From: Cannabis sativa
Taxonomy: Eukaryota; Streptophyta; Magnoliopsida; Rosales; Cannabaceae
NCBI RefSeq assembly: GCF_029168945.1
Contig: NC_083605.1
Location: 74,914,969-74,978,968 of the forward strand
Direction: 5' to 3'
DNA length: 64,000 bases
Shown one piece after another: positions 1-12,453 of this stretch; the stretch's first letter is position 1; each line of letters starts with the position of its first letter. The notes beneath the pieces were generated by a model, which saw only the letters and a list, made by a program, of their open reading frames with translations, made no database searches and had not been told where the DNA came from. Made by a program: the position numbers and the translations under genes.

Positions 1-1131
1 TCAGGTGATTTAGGTGGCTGAACCGAGTTACTCGCCTGTGAACAACTGTGTGTTCCTCTGTATGTGATCTCGAAAAGGAAAGGATCTTCATCTGTTCTTT
101 GCACTTGCTTTGTGGCCCAACAACTCTGTGTGTTGCGAAAAGTACATCTGTAGTAGCTTCTGCAAAATAAAGGTAACATTTTTATGTTAGAATTTTCAGC
201 TAATCACTTGGGGCAGATTTCTTCCCCATCCCTTCAATAGTTTAGATAATCTCAGAGACCACGTGTCAGTTATAGGGAACTTATATCTCATCCTCTCTTT
301 ATTGGGTCATCGGTATACACCTTGAGGGTTCTCATCCCATTAAGGATGACACCACCACCACAAGCTAGCCTTCCAAATGGCCAAGCATAATTCCTCTCAT
401 CAGGGACTGTGGTGGGATTCGAACCCTTCACCCAAACAAGAAAGAATGCCAATAAAGACATTTCTACCACTACACCACACAACACGTGGGTACTATTATA
501 CTATTATTAGTTGATGGTTTTTGCCTACTTTTTTTGGACAATATGGTTTGTATATGACAATGACTGTTTACCTAGGATACTTGGCTCCTAGGATGTCCTT
601 TTGTCCATACTTTCTCCAACTATAGCCATCATCTTGAGGTCCCTCCAAACCATTTTCAGAGCTAACTCTCACTTGGTCTGTCCATCTAGGCAATGTCTTT
701 CTGCAAAACCGAAATCCATAAATAGTAAGACACACAATCATAAGTAGTCAAACAATCATGAAAAGAGTAGAAGTTCAATTCAATTCAATTCACCTTTTCT
801 TAGAGCTATCTTGATGATGATCCTTGAATGGCCTATCAAAGTTTTCACTCTGAGGACTTTCATTATTCGAAATGGGAGACTCGGGCAAACTCACACTAGT
901 CGCCACCCTAAGAGGCTGCTGCTGCTGCTGCTGCTGATGTTGCTGACCGCCACCCCATTTAAGAATCGAAAGAGCCTTTTCATACGAAGATAATATCCTC
1001 TGCACTAGAAATTCTCTATTCTCCGGCAAAGCTTGAGAACATATATTTTGCTTAAGCTGTTTCGCTAATTCCATCCCTTGAACGAGCTCGCTGATAAGTA
1101 TCTTCTGCTCCCAGCTCCAATTACCCTCCAT
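1..1131 (-). CDS. WRKY group III transcription factor (WRKY41/53-like), 3' end outside window
   Basis: Three exons read on the minus strand: 1131-794, 700-572 and 159-1 (continues past the edge). All joins are GT-AG and keep frame, giving about 208 residues. Exon 1 opens with MEGNWSWEQK and a leucine-rich ELVQGMELAKQL / LVQRILSSYEKAL stretch, the usual start of WRKY41/53/30 proteins, followed by a Gln run coded by a CAG repeat. Exon 2 ends in the DNA-binding heptad WRKYGQK (plus DILGAKYPR). Exon 3 supplies the zinc ligands C-X7-C-X23-H-X-C, which define group III. The family binds W-boxes in the nucleus and acts in defence, salicylate signalling and senescence. An ATG nine codons upstream (1158) is in frame, but the family start at 1131 fits better. 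The intron between exons 2 and 3 carries a SINE. The family call is secure; the exact orthologue is not. Confidence 0.95.
288..490 (-). mobile_element. tRNA-derived SINE in WRKY intron 2
   Basis: On the minus strand an A-box-like TGGTGTAGTGGT (478-467) is followed about 40 bases later by a B-box, GGGTTCGAATCCC (426-414). This is the internal Pol III promoter layout of a tRNA-derived SINE. The body runs to about 290 and has no coding character. It lies inside intron 2 of the WRKY gene, in the same orientation. Exact ends and a target duplication could not be fixed. Confidence 0.55.
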
Positions 1132-1400
1132 TGTTCTTTTACTCAAAATTGTAATCAAATGAATTCAACAAAAACCAACCCAATACAGCTCTTCTTTTCT
1201 GATCTCAAAACTTGTTACTTTTCATTACTAATTAAAACACTATTCCTCACAATATGGAGAGTGAGTTGTAATTGGAAATTTGTGAAGAAGATGTATTTAA
1301 AGGGTGGTATGTTTGAGTTTGAAATGGTGGGGTTTGTTTAATTTGAGATTTGAAGTAAGAAAGTTTGAAGTTTGACTAAGAAACCGAGTTATTCAGCTCT
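1132..1400 (-). promoter_or_regulatory. WRKY gene 5' UTR and proximal promoter
   Basis: A TATA-like TTTAAATA lies at 1302-1294 on the minus strand, about 165 bases above the start codon, which implies a leader of roughly 130 bases. A W-box core TTGACT on the plus strand (1372-1377) lies above it. W-boxes in WRKY promoters are commonly auto- or cross-regulatory; that role here is inferred. Confidence 0.45.
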
Positions 1401-2576
1401 GACTAGTCTTTGGTCATTGAGAACCAATAGAAAGAAAGAGTTTTTATTTGAGTGAGTGAAGAAAGTCTATGCTGACCAATTCCTCTTCTTCTATTACTAC
1501 TCTCACTTATTTGTTGGTTCAATTACTCTCAAAAGTTCTTTTTTTTTTTTGTTTTTATATAATAATTTATTTAATTTTTTTTTTATCAAATTATTTTTAG
1601 AGTATTATTATCAGGGAATTATCCCATATACTATTTTTTTTTCAAATTTACAGTTTGGGTTCCTGAAGTGGTTGCAACTCTAGTTGCAATAGGTATTTCT
1701 ATGCGATTTTTTGTTGCAATTTAGGTTGCAGCGCTAGTTGCAATAGGAGTTTCTATGTAGAATTCCGTAAATATGCCAAAAAAATTATTTTGAAGTGTGA
1801 AAATGAAAAAACTCCTTATTATTAAGCACCAGTAATACTCAACACCTTCTAAATGCGACACTTTATAGAGAGCGGGAGTTTAAAGATTAAAAAACACATA
1901 TCTATCTGTACGAAACCAGGGATGCGCCTGCCTTTGCAAGTGTATGTGGGTATGAAACGACCAGTGGTTCAAGAGAAAGGTTTCGATGTTGCGGGATTGG
2001 CACATGGCTTTATTTTTTAAAAATTATAATATTAAATTATATGAGATTTGATATTTAATTATACCAACAACGATATCACACTTAAAAAGGTGTCAGATAG
2101 TATTTCTATTATTTTTTATGTGTAATTTTTTAATATTTGCAAAGAATATTCAAAGGTCATTCCGCGTCATTGCCTTGTGGTGTGGTTTGTGGAAATAGTT
2201 TTGACTTTTTATTATTATTTCATATCAACCTCACTTTTGTCATTTCATGAGAAGCTACTATTATATTCATTTAATTCCTTTTTTGGAAATTACCACTAAG
2301 CCCCTCAATCAAGTGAGTTTTCTTCAATAGTAGTAGTAAAGTAATGTCTATTTTTAGTCTAAGTTAATATTGATAAACACAAAAATGTCCTTACTAGTGT
2401 TTTCTTTTTTTGTTTCTATTATTGATATAATTTATAAAATATTTTTATATGCATGTATCTATAATTTTACAAATATACGTAAATATCACGTTATTTTTTT
2501 TTTATTTTATTCTTTAAAATATTTTACTAAAATCTCACTTCTTTATTTTATCTTATGCATTTATATTAGAACAATT
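1401..2576. other. Intergenic, AT-rich, with small repeats
   Basis: No gene is seen. A short direct repeat built on CTAGTTGCAATAGG and TTTCTATG occurs twice in 1680-1760. Around 1990-2110 lies a degraded copy of the element seen at 5975-6845 and 27600-27765 (shared words such as AAATTATATGAGA and CAACAACGATAT). Confidence 0.5.
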
Positions 2577-2935
2577 AATACTATTTTGAATTCTGTATTT
2601 TGTAAAATTTACTAATTGGACTTTATATTTTATAAAATAACAAATTGGATCTTATATTTTTTAAAATAGTACTAAATAGTATCATGAATTGATTTTTTAT
2701 TAAAATAAAACTTAATAATAATTCAATATAGAGGTGTTATGACAAAATTTGTTATATTTTCTATATTTGTACTTGCTAAAAATTATCTTTAAGTTGGTTA
2801 TATTAAAAAAATTATTAAAAATTGAGCTTAAAATCCTATGTGTATTATTTAAAAAAATGTAAGATCCTTTTTATCATGTAACAAAAAAAAAAAAGGAATC
2901 CAATCGATAACTTTTATAAAATTCAAAATTCAAAA
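2577..2935. mobile_element. Diverged copy of the 373-bp GGGTAAATA MITE
   Basis: Aligns by eye with the complete copies at 12082, 26637 and 62359 in the same order (ACTAATTGGACTTT, then CATGAATTGATTTTTTATTAAAATAAA, then GGTGTTATGACAAAA; each word shortened by decay). Its right end is degraded and it is much more AT-rich than the other copies, so it is probably the oldest. Confidence 0.65.
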
Positions 2936-2937
2936 TT

Positions 2938-3334
2938 ACTAATTAAGATTTTTACCCCCTGAACTTTGACATGTACCAAATCATGCCTCCTGAGCTTTTT
3001 TAGCCGTTAAAAATTTTCCCTGAACTATTGAGATTGTAGGATTTAAGGATTTTTTTTCTAATTTTTGTAAGGAAAGTCTAACATGGCTGAATGTTTAGGG
3101 GGCTTGATTTAGTACATGTCAAAGTTCGAGGGACATGGTTTGGTAGATATCAAAGTATAGGGAGTATGATTTAGTACATGGACAATCACAGGATTAGTAA
3201 AATTGAATGAAATTGGATAAAAATCCTTAAATCTAACAATCTCAATAGTTTAGGGGGAATTTTTAACGGCTAATAAAGTTCAAGGAGCATGATTTGATAC
3301 ATGTCGAAATTCAGGAAAAAAAATCCTAATTAAC
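2938..3334. mobile_element. Foldback MITE with about 155-bp inverted arms
   Basis: The left arm (CTGAACTTTGACATGTACC, AACTATTGAGATTGTAGG) returns as the reverse complement at the right end (CAATCTCAATAGTTTAGG, GATACATGTCGAAATTCAG), bounded by ACTAATTAAG / CCTAATTAAC. The centre (3090-3185) repeats a GATTTAGTACATG motif. No coding capacity. A second copy lies at 43555-43938. Confidence 0.75.
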
Positions 3335-3463
3335 CTTATTATTATTATTATATATAATTATAAATTTATAGTTTCTTGATCACTTGATGACTGGATTTAG
3401 TATGGGTTTTGAGATTTTGACTTGGTCTTCTAAACAAATTCTTTTTGAAGTTCATTAAGGTGA

Positions 3464-3513
<50 letters not shown>

Positions 3514-5179
3514 GGAAACCCAGATGAAAAAGATATGTAGTCAAATTATTGGTCAAATAGTTTCTAGGTTGTAAATGTATTATACAAATAATAATAAAAA
3601 TAAATAAATATAAGCACAAAGAAAAAATCTAAAGATAGAGAAATATTCCAACTATATATATTTACTATAATTTTATTTGATTAATATATAATTAAATAAT
3701 TAATTACTTTAGACTTATCAAACAGATGTACAAGTAGGAAAATACTTAGAGCGAGTTTGGAAGTTACTATGTAAGTGATAAGTCGTGTTATTACTAGTAT
3801 GTTTTATAATACAAGTTATGAACGTATATGAGATGGTAATTACAATTGAATTCTTAATGTCTTGTTTGACAAAATACTTAGTAATTACATAAAAAATAAT
3901 ATTTTTTTTAATAATTAATATACAGTAAAGTTTATAGTAATTTCTTAAGGGGGACATGAGGATTGAAAAATGTAATTGAACCCTTAATTACTTTTAATTA
4001 CACAGTTACAGTATAATTACATGCTTAGAACAAATTATATTTTAATTGAGAGGTTATAGCTAAATAGAAGTATATTAAAAAAATTAAAATACCAGAAAGT
4101 ATTAAATGTACCAAGACTAACAATAAACAATCTTTAATGTATATCATTATAAAATTATTTTTTTAGTAAGTATAATATTTATACATGTATTATAATTTGA
4201 AATAAAATTATTAATACTCCATAAATAAATTTATAAACTATATATAATTTTATTAAGATAAAATTATTTTTATATAGAAGTATACTTTCTTAATGTAAGA
4301 CTTAAAAAAATGTATAATTAATTAATAATAATTTAGATGTTATTCTTATTTATAACTAAATTAAAAATTATTCTTAAATAAAGTCTTATATAAAAATTCT
4401 ACTGTATTTAGATGTTCGAAGATTTTATTTTATATTATCTTTTATATATTTAACTACTAATTAAAAAACAATTGTAATAGGGTGTTGTAGAGTTTAAAAA
4501 CTATCATAGAGCTACAAATATCATTGCCTATAATTTGGCCAAATTGGTCATTTTTTTGAATCATGCAATGGTTTGGTGGCCGGGTATCCTTCTTGAAGAC
4601 TCGGTCCGAGGCATAGACGGGTTAATTCTGTATTTAGAGTCCACCTAGCCCAGAGGTTTGAAAAAATTTTCCTTTTAAAGTTGCACATTTTTTTTTACTG
4701 ATATTGGAAATTATTATATTTTTTTAAATAAGGGTCCAAAAATATTTTTTTTTTCATATGACCCACTAAATTTGCCTTTATTTGATCTATTATAGGAATA
4801 ATTACATAAAACACTTTTTTTATAAAAAATTTATATTTTCACATTTTAAGATTTTTTTTTTTTACATTTTTACGGTTTTTTATAGAAATAACACGAAAAC
4901 AACAAGAAAACTACATAAAAGTAACAGAAAAGTAACATCCAAACAACATCAAAACAACAACAAAAAATAACATACATATTATAAAAAATCAACAACAAAT
5001 TAACAAGAGTACAACATAAAAAAATTGTATTTTCTGTAAATAAAATCAAAAAAATCGTAAAAAATATTTAAAATTTCGTACAACCGTATTTTTGTAATTT
5101 TTTTTTTAACTTTATGTATTTATAAAAAAATCCCATTATTTTTACCTTTGGGTCAGTTTGGCAGATGCCACAATGAAAT

Positions 5180-5210
<31 letters not shown>

Positions 5211-5970
5211 GAGTGTAGCGTAATGGTATTTTATAATGAAATTCTTTTATTTTTAAAGAAAGGTAAAATAAATAATAATTATATAATAATATTAATAAAT
5301 GTAACAATACTATTTATCCCATTAAATTTGTTATCATAATCATTTGATTATTTATTTATTTATTATTATTTGTAAAGGATCATTTGATTATCTGTAAAGG
5401 AGAAATATTGTGTGACATATATTGGTACATTGTAATATTATTAAGTGTTATAAAATATATATATATATATATATATATATTTTGAGATATTAAGTGTTAT
5501 ATTTTTTAATTTAATAAATAATATAAAAAAGTTACTTACCAATTATATATAAGGTATTCCATCACTATAGTGTTAAAATACCAAATAGCAATGATCTCAA
5601 CAAAGATGTCCTATACCTTATTTAATAAATAATAATTATTGGTTTAGTGGGTGCTACAACTTAATAATGCATATAATATAGATGGTGGTGTTTATTTTTT
5701 AAAGATGAAATGAGTTAATATGAACACAATAATCTTAATTTATTTTTCTAAATATTTTAGCCAATTAATTAATTAATAAAGCAAGAAGATTTGATATCGA
5801 TACATGCATGCAGCCTTTGAACCTAGACGAATTGAAACTATGAACGAAAACTAGTGGCCTTGGATTTATGGTTTAATTTGATGAGTAATTAATTTGACTT
5901 AGTAACTAATTAAGCAATATATAAAGGGAGCTTTTATAGTTCACTTCACCCACCAAAAATTGGTGTATTA
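3335..5970. other. AT-rich intergenic region with simple repeats
   Basis: Contains a (TTA)n array at about 3464-3512, a poly-T run of nearly 30 bases at 5182-5210 and a (TA)n run at about 5455-5480. The short reading frames here are runs of Lys, Asn, Ile and Phe codons typical of AT-rich noncoding DNA. Nothing gene-like is seen. Confidence 0.6.
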
Positions 5971-5974
5971 ATAC

Positions 5975-6845
5975 ACCTTTTTCATGAGCATTGTTATTAG
6001 TGTTCAGTACTTTTTAGAAGTACGTAGATAATTAGTGAGCGATATTCTTTGAAAAATATTATTTCAAATTATATGATTTCTGATACTTAATCGTACTAAC
6101 AACTAGGGCTGTTCATCAGATTCAATCCGCACTTTTTTGGTCAAACAACATCCAATCCGTACTAAGTGCAGATTTCATTTTTTGGATCCAATCCAATCCG
6201 CACAATAGCTCAAATCCAATCCAATCCAATCCGCAAAAGTGCAGATTGGATCAGTTACTTTGGATTGGTTACTTTTTAATATTAAATTATTTAATATTTA
6301 TAAAAAAATATTTTTTTTCTTCACATAACTAGCAACAAAATAAAATAAATTATAGTTATTTTATGTCTACAACAACACATTAAATAAATAAAATAACAAA
6401 TAACAAATTCAAAGGAAAAAAATTATATATATAAAAAGATATTTAATTTTATTTTAAATTGAAAGTAGAACAAAAATATATAAGAATAGAATATACATTA
6501 TCTATTAAGTTTTGCAATATAATTCTATTATATGTATTAGACTTTTAAAGTACTATTTTCTTTACATTAAAATGTTATTTGTATATATAATTTTTTAATT
6601 TTGTTATAAATATGTGTGGATTGGATTGGATCGGTTACTTTTACATGTCAATCAACATTCAATCCGCACAAGTGCGGATTTTGAATTTTCCAATCCAATC
6701 CAATCCGCACAAGTGCAGATATCCGCACTTTGCGGATTGGATTGGATTGGATCGTGCGGATTAGATTGGATTGACTATTTTATGAACACCCTTACTAACA
6801 ACGATATAAGATATGACAAAAGTGTTAGACACTAATAACACCTTT
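5975..6845. mobile_element. Old MITE interrupted by a younger Mutator-like element
   Basis: The outer parts, 5975-6103 and 6794-6845, carry inverted ends (GTTATTAGTGTT near the left, ACACTAATAACACC on the right). They match internal words of partial copies at 1990-2110 and 27600-27765. The segment 6104-6793 interrupts it and duplicated 9 bp of it. Confidence 0.5.
6104..6793. mobile_element. Non-autonomous Mutator-like element, 690 bp, 9-bp TSD
   Basis: Ends are inverted: TAGGGCTGTTCAT on the left and ATGAACACCCTT on the right. ACTAACAAC flanks it on both sides (6095-6103 and 6794-6802), a perfect 9-bp duplication typical of Mutator-like elements. Both ends carry clustered CAATCCAATCCGCA / GGATTGGATTGGAT words, so the subterminal parts can fold back. 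No transposase frame. Related in build to 25740-26468. Confidence 0.8.
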
Positions 6846-7139
6846 TAACATTTCTCCTTTTATGTTTTTAATATTTTTAATTAGTTAGTAAAGATATGGA
6901 ATTATTGAAAAGTTCTTCGAAAATAGAATTTAAATAAATTATTTTACACGCATATAAAATAAATATATATGTTCATGTAGTAAATTATTTAAATATTATT
7001 TTTCACACATGTAAATTATTTTGAATTTTTTAAAATTTTATAAAATATCTTAAATATATAGGATGCACATTATTATATTTTTATATATAAATTAGAATAT
7101 TTATACTATATATGTGGATGCTAGAAAAAAATGCATCAA

Positions 7140-7860
7140 ACATCAATATATATTCTATTAAAGAAAAAGAAAAGCATGTTTGTAAGGTTGCAATTAATGC
7201 TATGGCGTATAATGTGTGGGAGACCCGCAATAATGCTTGTTAGAATGCTCATCAAGTTGGTAAGATTAAACCCTCTTGCGATTTACGTCAAGGTGACCCT
7301 ATGTCTCTTTATCTATTCATCTGGGCTGCAGAAGTTTTATCTAGGCTTCTAGAGGATGCCCTTAACAAGGGTACTATTCAGGGTATAAGACTCAACAGAA
7401 GAGGTCCGGTGCTCTCCTATATCTTCTTCACAGATGACTTAATTCTTATTGGTAAAGCAAATTTAAATGAAGTTAAAGGGTACTGGCAATGTCTTGAGCG
7501 GTAATGTTCTTGATCTAGCCAACAAATTAATATGCTCAAAATTTCTATATTTTTCAGTAAAAATACTTCCAATGGCATGAAACGAGGGATTAATGAAGCT
7601 TTGGGGATTGACTCTCCTGAGGACAATATTAAATACTTAAGGCTGCCCCTATTTAGAGTTAGACAAAAGGATGCTGACTTCAATTTTATTTTGGATAACC
7701 TTACTTCTAAGTTGCAGGGGTGGAAGGCCAAAACCTTATCTAAGGCGGGTCGTGCTACCCTCATTAAATCAGTGGAGTTGTATTTGCCCATGTATGCTAT
7801 GCAAACTACCAAACTCTCTAATCGCCTTGTGACCAAAATTGATCAGTATTATTAATATTT
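7140..7860 (+). pseudogene. LINE reverse transcriptase fragment (non-LTR retrotransposon)
   Basis: Conceptual translation shows RQGDPMSLYLFIWAAEVLS, then YIFFTDDLILIGKA with the reverse transcriptase catalytic F-x-DD box. After stops near 7500-7530 the thumb region follows (NMLKISIFFSKN, KYLRLPLFRV, LTSKLQGWKAKTLSKAGR, TLIKSV). This order is that of the plant L1-type pol. The fragment lacks endonuclease and upstream RT blocks and contains frame breaks, so it is dead. Confidence 0.9.
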
Positions 7861-7979
7861 ATAAGAATATTATTAATTTAGTATGTTTATTATGATAATA
7901 TTTTAATAGAAAAAATATAATTTCTTTTTACTAAAAATTCATAACAAATTCAAATTGAGGTGTGTAATTAGACAAATCT

Positions 7980-8212
7980 AAATGTTTGACAGAATGATCT
8001 AGTCCATTGTTATAGGAAGACAAAGTGTAGAAGAGAGGCCTATATTGCTATTTTGAATGCAAATATTTGTGAGGCAAGAAATAATACTTTATGGTAAGGA
8101 TATTGATTCGTTCAAGAGTTTGGGCATAATCTTGTAAATTTTGCCTATAATTGTACATAATGTAAATTGTTTTCGCAGTAATACAATTTTCCTCATTTAC
8201 TAAAAAAAGAAG
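7980..8212 (+). mobile_element. Probable 3' tail of a LINE
   Basis: An AT-rich stretch ending GCAGTAATACAATTTTCC followed by a short A-rich run resembles the 3' UTR of plant LINEs, and it follows the LINE fragment at 7140-7860 in the same orientation. It may be the tail of that copy or of another. Weak evidence. Confidence 0.3.
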
Positions 8213-9380
8213 AACATAATAATTTTAAAAATAAAATATTTATGCTTATAGTTTTTTTAAAAATGTGTGTATTTTTTTTTAAAAGAAACTATACTTATAA
8301 TTGAACATGACATTATGTATAAAAAATATATTTATATTATTATTGAGATAATGTTAATTAATTATTAATTTAATATATTTATTATAATAATATTTGTGAT
8401 TATGTTGTTGATATAATGTGTTTATTAAAATAATATATGTGTTTATTATTTATTTTTATATAATATTTATTTGTTTATTATTAATTTTTATTATATATAA
8501 AATTAAAAATATGTTTCCCATAATTAATAAAATATATAAAATTATAAATAAATTTGTATGTATATATCATATAATTAACCAATATAAAATTAAAGTTATT
8601 TGTCTTGATTTGATATATACTTAACCTTTAATAATTAATTACCAAATCATTTGATACATTAAACCATATATCAATATACATACAAATTAATTTAGGTATA
8701 TATACTTAACCTTTAATAAAACATATATCAATATTTTCAAAAAAAAAAAATATTTTAAAATGTGATTTTTTTAAGTTGATTTTTTTTTTTTTTTTTGCTA
8801 AAAAATTATAAGTTGGATTTAATTTAGGTATACTAGGGTGTGTACTAGTAGTGGACCCAATTCCCCTACTTTGACACTTTCAAACCATTTTTTTTATTTA
8901 ATATTAATTTGTCTTATTAAGCAATAATATCTAGAAACAATACAACCTTTTTTTTTTTTTTTTTAATTTAATCTAAATAGTCAACTAAATTAATTAATTA
9001 AGAATTGTAGGTTTAGGCCACGTGTATATGTTTCTTTTTTATTTTTGTTCTGGATACAGACTATTTGATCTTGATTTCTAAATAAAATGTCTATTTTTAT
9101 ATTTCTGGCCATTATTATTTGACATGGCTTTTTTTATTATAAATTAGTTAATAAATAATAACAATATAAATTGAAGATCTTAATTCTTTTTGACTGCTTT
9201 ATCATATTTTATTAAGAGCTTCTAGCTAAGCTGCCACGTTTTGTGGGGTAGAACATTTATCCTATAATCCACCAAATAATCATATTAATTTGTCTTTATT
9301 CATTTTTAATAAATTAATTGGTCAACAAATTGATTTGGGGCCAACAAAATATATAAAATGAACAATAATAATAAATATAA
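8213..9380. other. AT-rich intergenic region
   Basis: No gene, inverted repeat or recognisable element was found beyond poly-T runs at about 8783-8797 and 8948-8963. Confidence 0.5.
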
Positions 9381-10400
9381 ATTTAATTTTTTATTGCAAA
9401 TAAATATATATTTAAATTTAATTTTTAACGATAAAAATATTTAAGTTATATTTTTAGAATTTTTGTAAGAATCTAAGCCCTTAAATGCCAAGTCTGTAAC
9501 GACCATGCTTCAAGCTTCTATTGTGTTTTTACACCCACAGAATGATGACTCTTATACACGAGTACGTCACTCTGGCTGCTTCATGGACTGACGACTGGCC
9601 TACAAATCAACACGAGTATTTTCAGCATGCTTTGTCCTCACTCGCACGCTTCCTGGAAAAATTTTCCAGGAGGTCACCTATCCTAAAATTACCCCAGGTC
9701 AAGCACGCTTAACCATGGAGTTCTTTCATGATGAGCTACCAAAAACAAGATGCACCTTGTTGATATTTTGTAACGTCCCTGCTTCAAGCCTCTATTGGGC
9801 CCTTACACCCACAGAATGGCAGCTCTTATACACGAGTACGTCACTCTGGCTGCTTCCTGAATTGATGACTAACCCTACAGACCAATACGAGTGTTTTTAG
9901 CATGCTTTGTCCTCACCCACATGCTTCTTGGAAAAACTTTCCAGGAGGTCACCTCATGGAGTTCTTTCGTGATGGGCTACCAAAAAACAAGATGCACCTT
10001 GTTGATATAAGTAGTACCAATCAATCAATTTAAGTATTCTTCAACTGTGTAGTCCCATACATACATAGTCTCAGAATCATTCTACTTGACCTTCCCCAAG
10101 CAGTGTGCGATTACACAACTTACCCGGTATTTCCCTCTACGGATCACGGGACTAATGACTGTCACAAAGTCAGTATCTACATGTTATTTTCTTATTGATA
10201 TATTTACATAAATTTTTAAATAAAAGATAAAAATTTAATAATCTTGACTAGTCCGGAACTGCCATGTGGCTTTTAATTGACACTTAACATTTAGATATTT
10301 ATCTAAAAATATAATTTAAGTATAATTATCGTAATAAATTAAATTTAAATATTTATTTGTAATTAAAAATTAAACTTAATTATTTAATGCCGTAAATTAC
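9380..10400. mobile_element. Foldback MITE (third family) hosting a Cassandra insertion
   Basis: The flanks of the Cassandra insertion match the foldback element at 50358-50732. The left part has TTAAATTTAATTTTTAACG and AAGTTATATTTTTAGAA; the right part has CACTTAACATTTAGAT and TAATTTAAGTATAATTATCG, the inverted counterpart. The interruption (9495-10166) carries its own 5-bp duplication. Confidence 0.6.
9495..10166 (-). mobile_element. Cassandra TRIM retrotransposon, internally deleted
   Basis: Two tandem pieces of the Cassandra LTR: 9495-9768 (missing its right third) and 9769-10166 (nearly whole). Both carry the 5S rRNA-like promoter words on the minus strand. AAGTC flanks the whole unit on both sides (9490-9494, 10167-10171). 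The join between the pieces lacks the primer-binding site, so a deletion removed the end of one LTR and almost all of the internal region. Confidence 0.85.
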
Positions 10401-10477
10401 TAATATTAATAGTTATAATATATGAATTACAATTTACACCACAGTTCCTTTGAATTGCTTAAAGAGTTCCCACGTAC

Positions 10478-10508
<31 letters not shown>

Positions 10509-12081
10509 ATACTCATTTTATAAATAAATTACTCTACTTATTTTCTTCTTGTTTTTATACTCATTTTATAAATTTTTTATTCTTCCATTTATTTTTTAAT
10601 TAAAAAAATATTAGACAACCCGACAAAAAATATATAGCTTTATTGCTCACCTTTGAATAATAATAACTAGAAAATATGATAAATCACGAGTGATAATAAA
10701 TATTTCTTAATGATCTTTCCATTTTATTTCTCGTAATAAGCTACATTATTATTCCATACAAATAATTATTAATTATGTATCAATGAAAATAAAATTAGTT
10801 CAAAATTCGGATCAAATTAAGTACTAGAACTACTAGTCATTTGCAACCATCAATTTTAATTTTTTTTTTTTGAAAATATCAATTTTAATTTTTTAATTAG
10901 TGTCAAATTAAGAAATTATCTAAATGTTAATAAGCCATGTAATTTTAGTTTGGTTTTTTAAAGGAAAAAAAATGAAGTTAATTTTGCATGCAATATATAC
11001 TTATAGCATTAAATTAAATTAAATTCATTATACATATATAATTGTTCTGCAAAAGTTCTAAAGCAAAAATTAGAACAAAGAAATTATAATGATTAGTACA
11101 TATACATTATCATTAATTAATATTATGATTGTAAATAGCATGTGATTATTGTCTTATTTTCTTTGAAAATTATTATTATTATTATGGATCCGACCCGCTA
11201 TCAAATCCCACATTCACTCAGAAATATATACATAGGGCGACCGATTTTAAATTTTAGTGAGCCTAAAGAAAATTTGGCTTCTTATTTTAAAAAAATATAG
11301 TATTTTCAAAATCAATAAAAAAATTATGTAAATTTTAAAATATTTTTTAGAACTTTAATTTAAGATCGGACCTTATATATAGGATCAAAGATTAAATTTC
11401 AATTATACAAAAGAAATTAATTCAAAAAAATTAATTATTGATGGGATTATTAATTATACCAATATTTACCAATTTGTGTTCCTTTTCCAATTTTCTTTTT
11501 AACTTAATAATAATTAGTTTTTTTTGTTAATATATTTTAAGAAAAAAGGGAGAGAAAATTAGTTGATAAGTGTTATAAACCCCTAGACTTGTATAAAATT
11601 ATATAAATATATTTATAGATCTTACATGTGTAGTCAGAGTATGCTTGATCATGATATAGATTTAGATGAAATTAGTTATTAATTAATAAATTATATATAT
11701 TTATATGATTTTAAGTTGCAATAATCGATGATCACTCCAAGAAAATAAATCTTCACCTTATTACACAAATGATCTCTAATAATATTAATATTTATCATAT
11801 ATATTCTGGTCAAAATATCATTCTAGTCAAATCTCTGACTATTTTAAAGCACTATATATACTTCTACAATTGACTAGCTAGAATTAAATATTTTAAAATA
11901 ATCGATCGATTTCTTATTCATCAACAATATTATATATATTAAACAAAAATTAATTATAATATAGTATAGTATATGATATCCTTTGAAATATATGCTAGCT
12001 GTATATATACGGTTTATGATTTTAGATTAGAAAAAACATTGAAATGTTTAAAAGGATTAAATAATTATTATATATTTTAAA
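10401..12081. other. AT-rich intergenic region
   Basis: A long poly-T run lies at 10482-10508. No gene or bounded repeat could be supported. Confidence 0.5.
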
Positions 12082-12453
12082 GGGAAAATACTATTTTGGA
12101 TCTTCTGTTTTGCAAAAGTTACTAATTGGACCTTGTGTTTTGTTAAATGACAAAATGGACCCTGTATTTTCTAAAATAGTACAAATAGGACCCTGAATTG
12201 ATTTTTTGTCAAAATAAAGTTTAATTATAATCCGATCTAAAAGTGCTATGACAAAACTGTTTACATTTTTTGTGTATGTTCGTATTAAGCATTGTCTTCA
12301 AGTTGGTTGTATTAAAAAAAAGTTGTCAAAAATTAAGCTCAGGATCCTATTTTTACTATTTTAGAAAATACATGGTCCATTTTATCATTTAACAAAACAC
12401 AAGGTCCAATCTGTAATTTTTGCAAAACATAGGGTCCAAAATAGTATTTACCC
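12082..12453. mobile_element. GGGTAAATA MITE, complete, 9-bp TSD
   Basis: About 372 bp, with inverted ends GGGAAAATACTATTTTGGA and TCCAAAATAGTATTTACCC. Flanked by TATTTTAAA at 12073-12081 and 12454-12462 (perfect 9 bp). Homologous along its length to 26637-27010 and 62359-62731. Length, TIRs and 9-bp TSD suggest a Mutator-type superfamily; there is no coding sequence. Confidence 0.85.

Noticed and set aside
412..480. Functional tRNA genes at 412-480, 44717-44776 and 49100-49155
   Set aside because: A- and B-box words are present but no cloverleaf, anticodon arm or acceptor pairing could be built; they fit tRNA-derived SINE heads.
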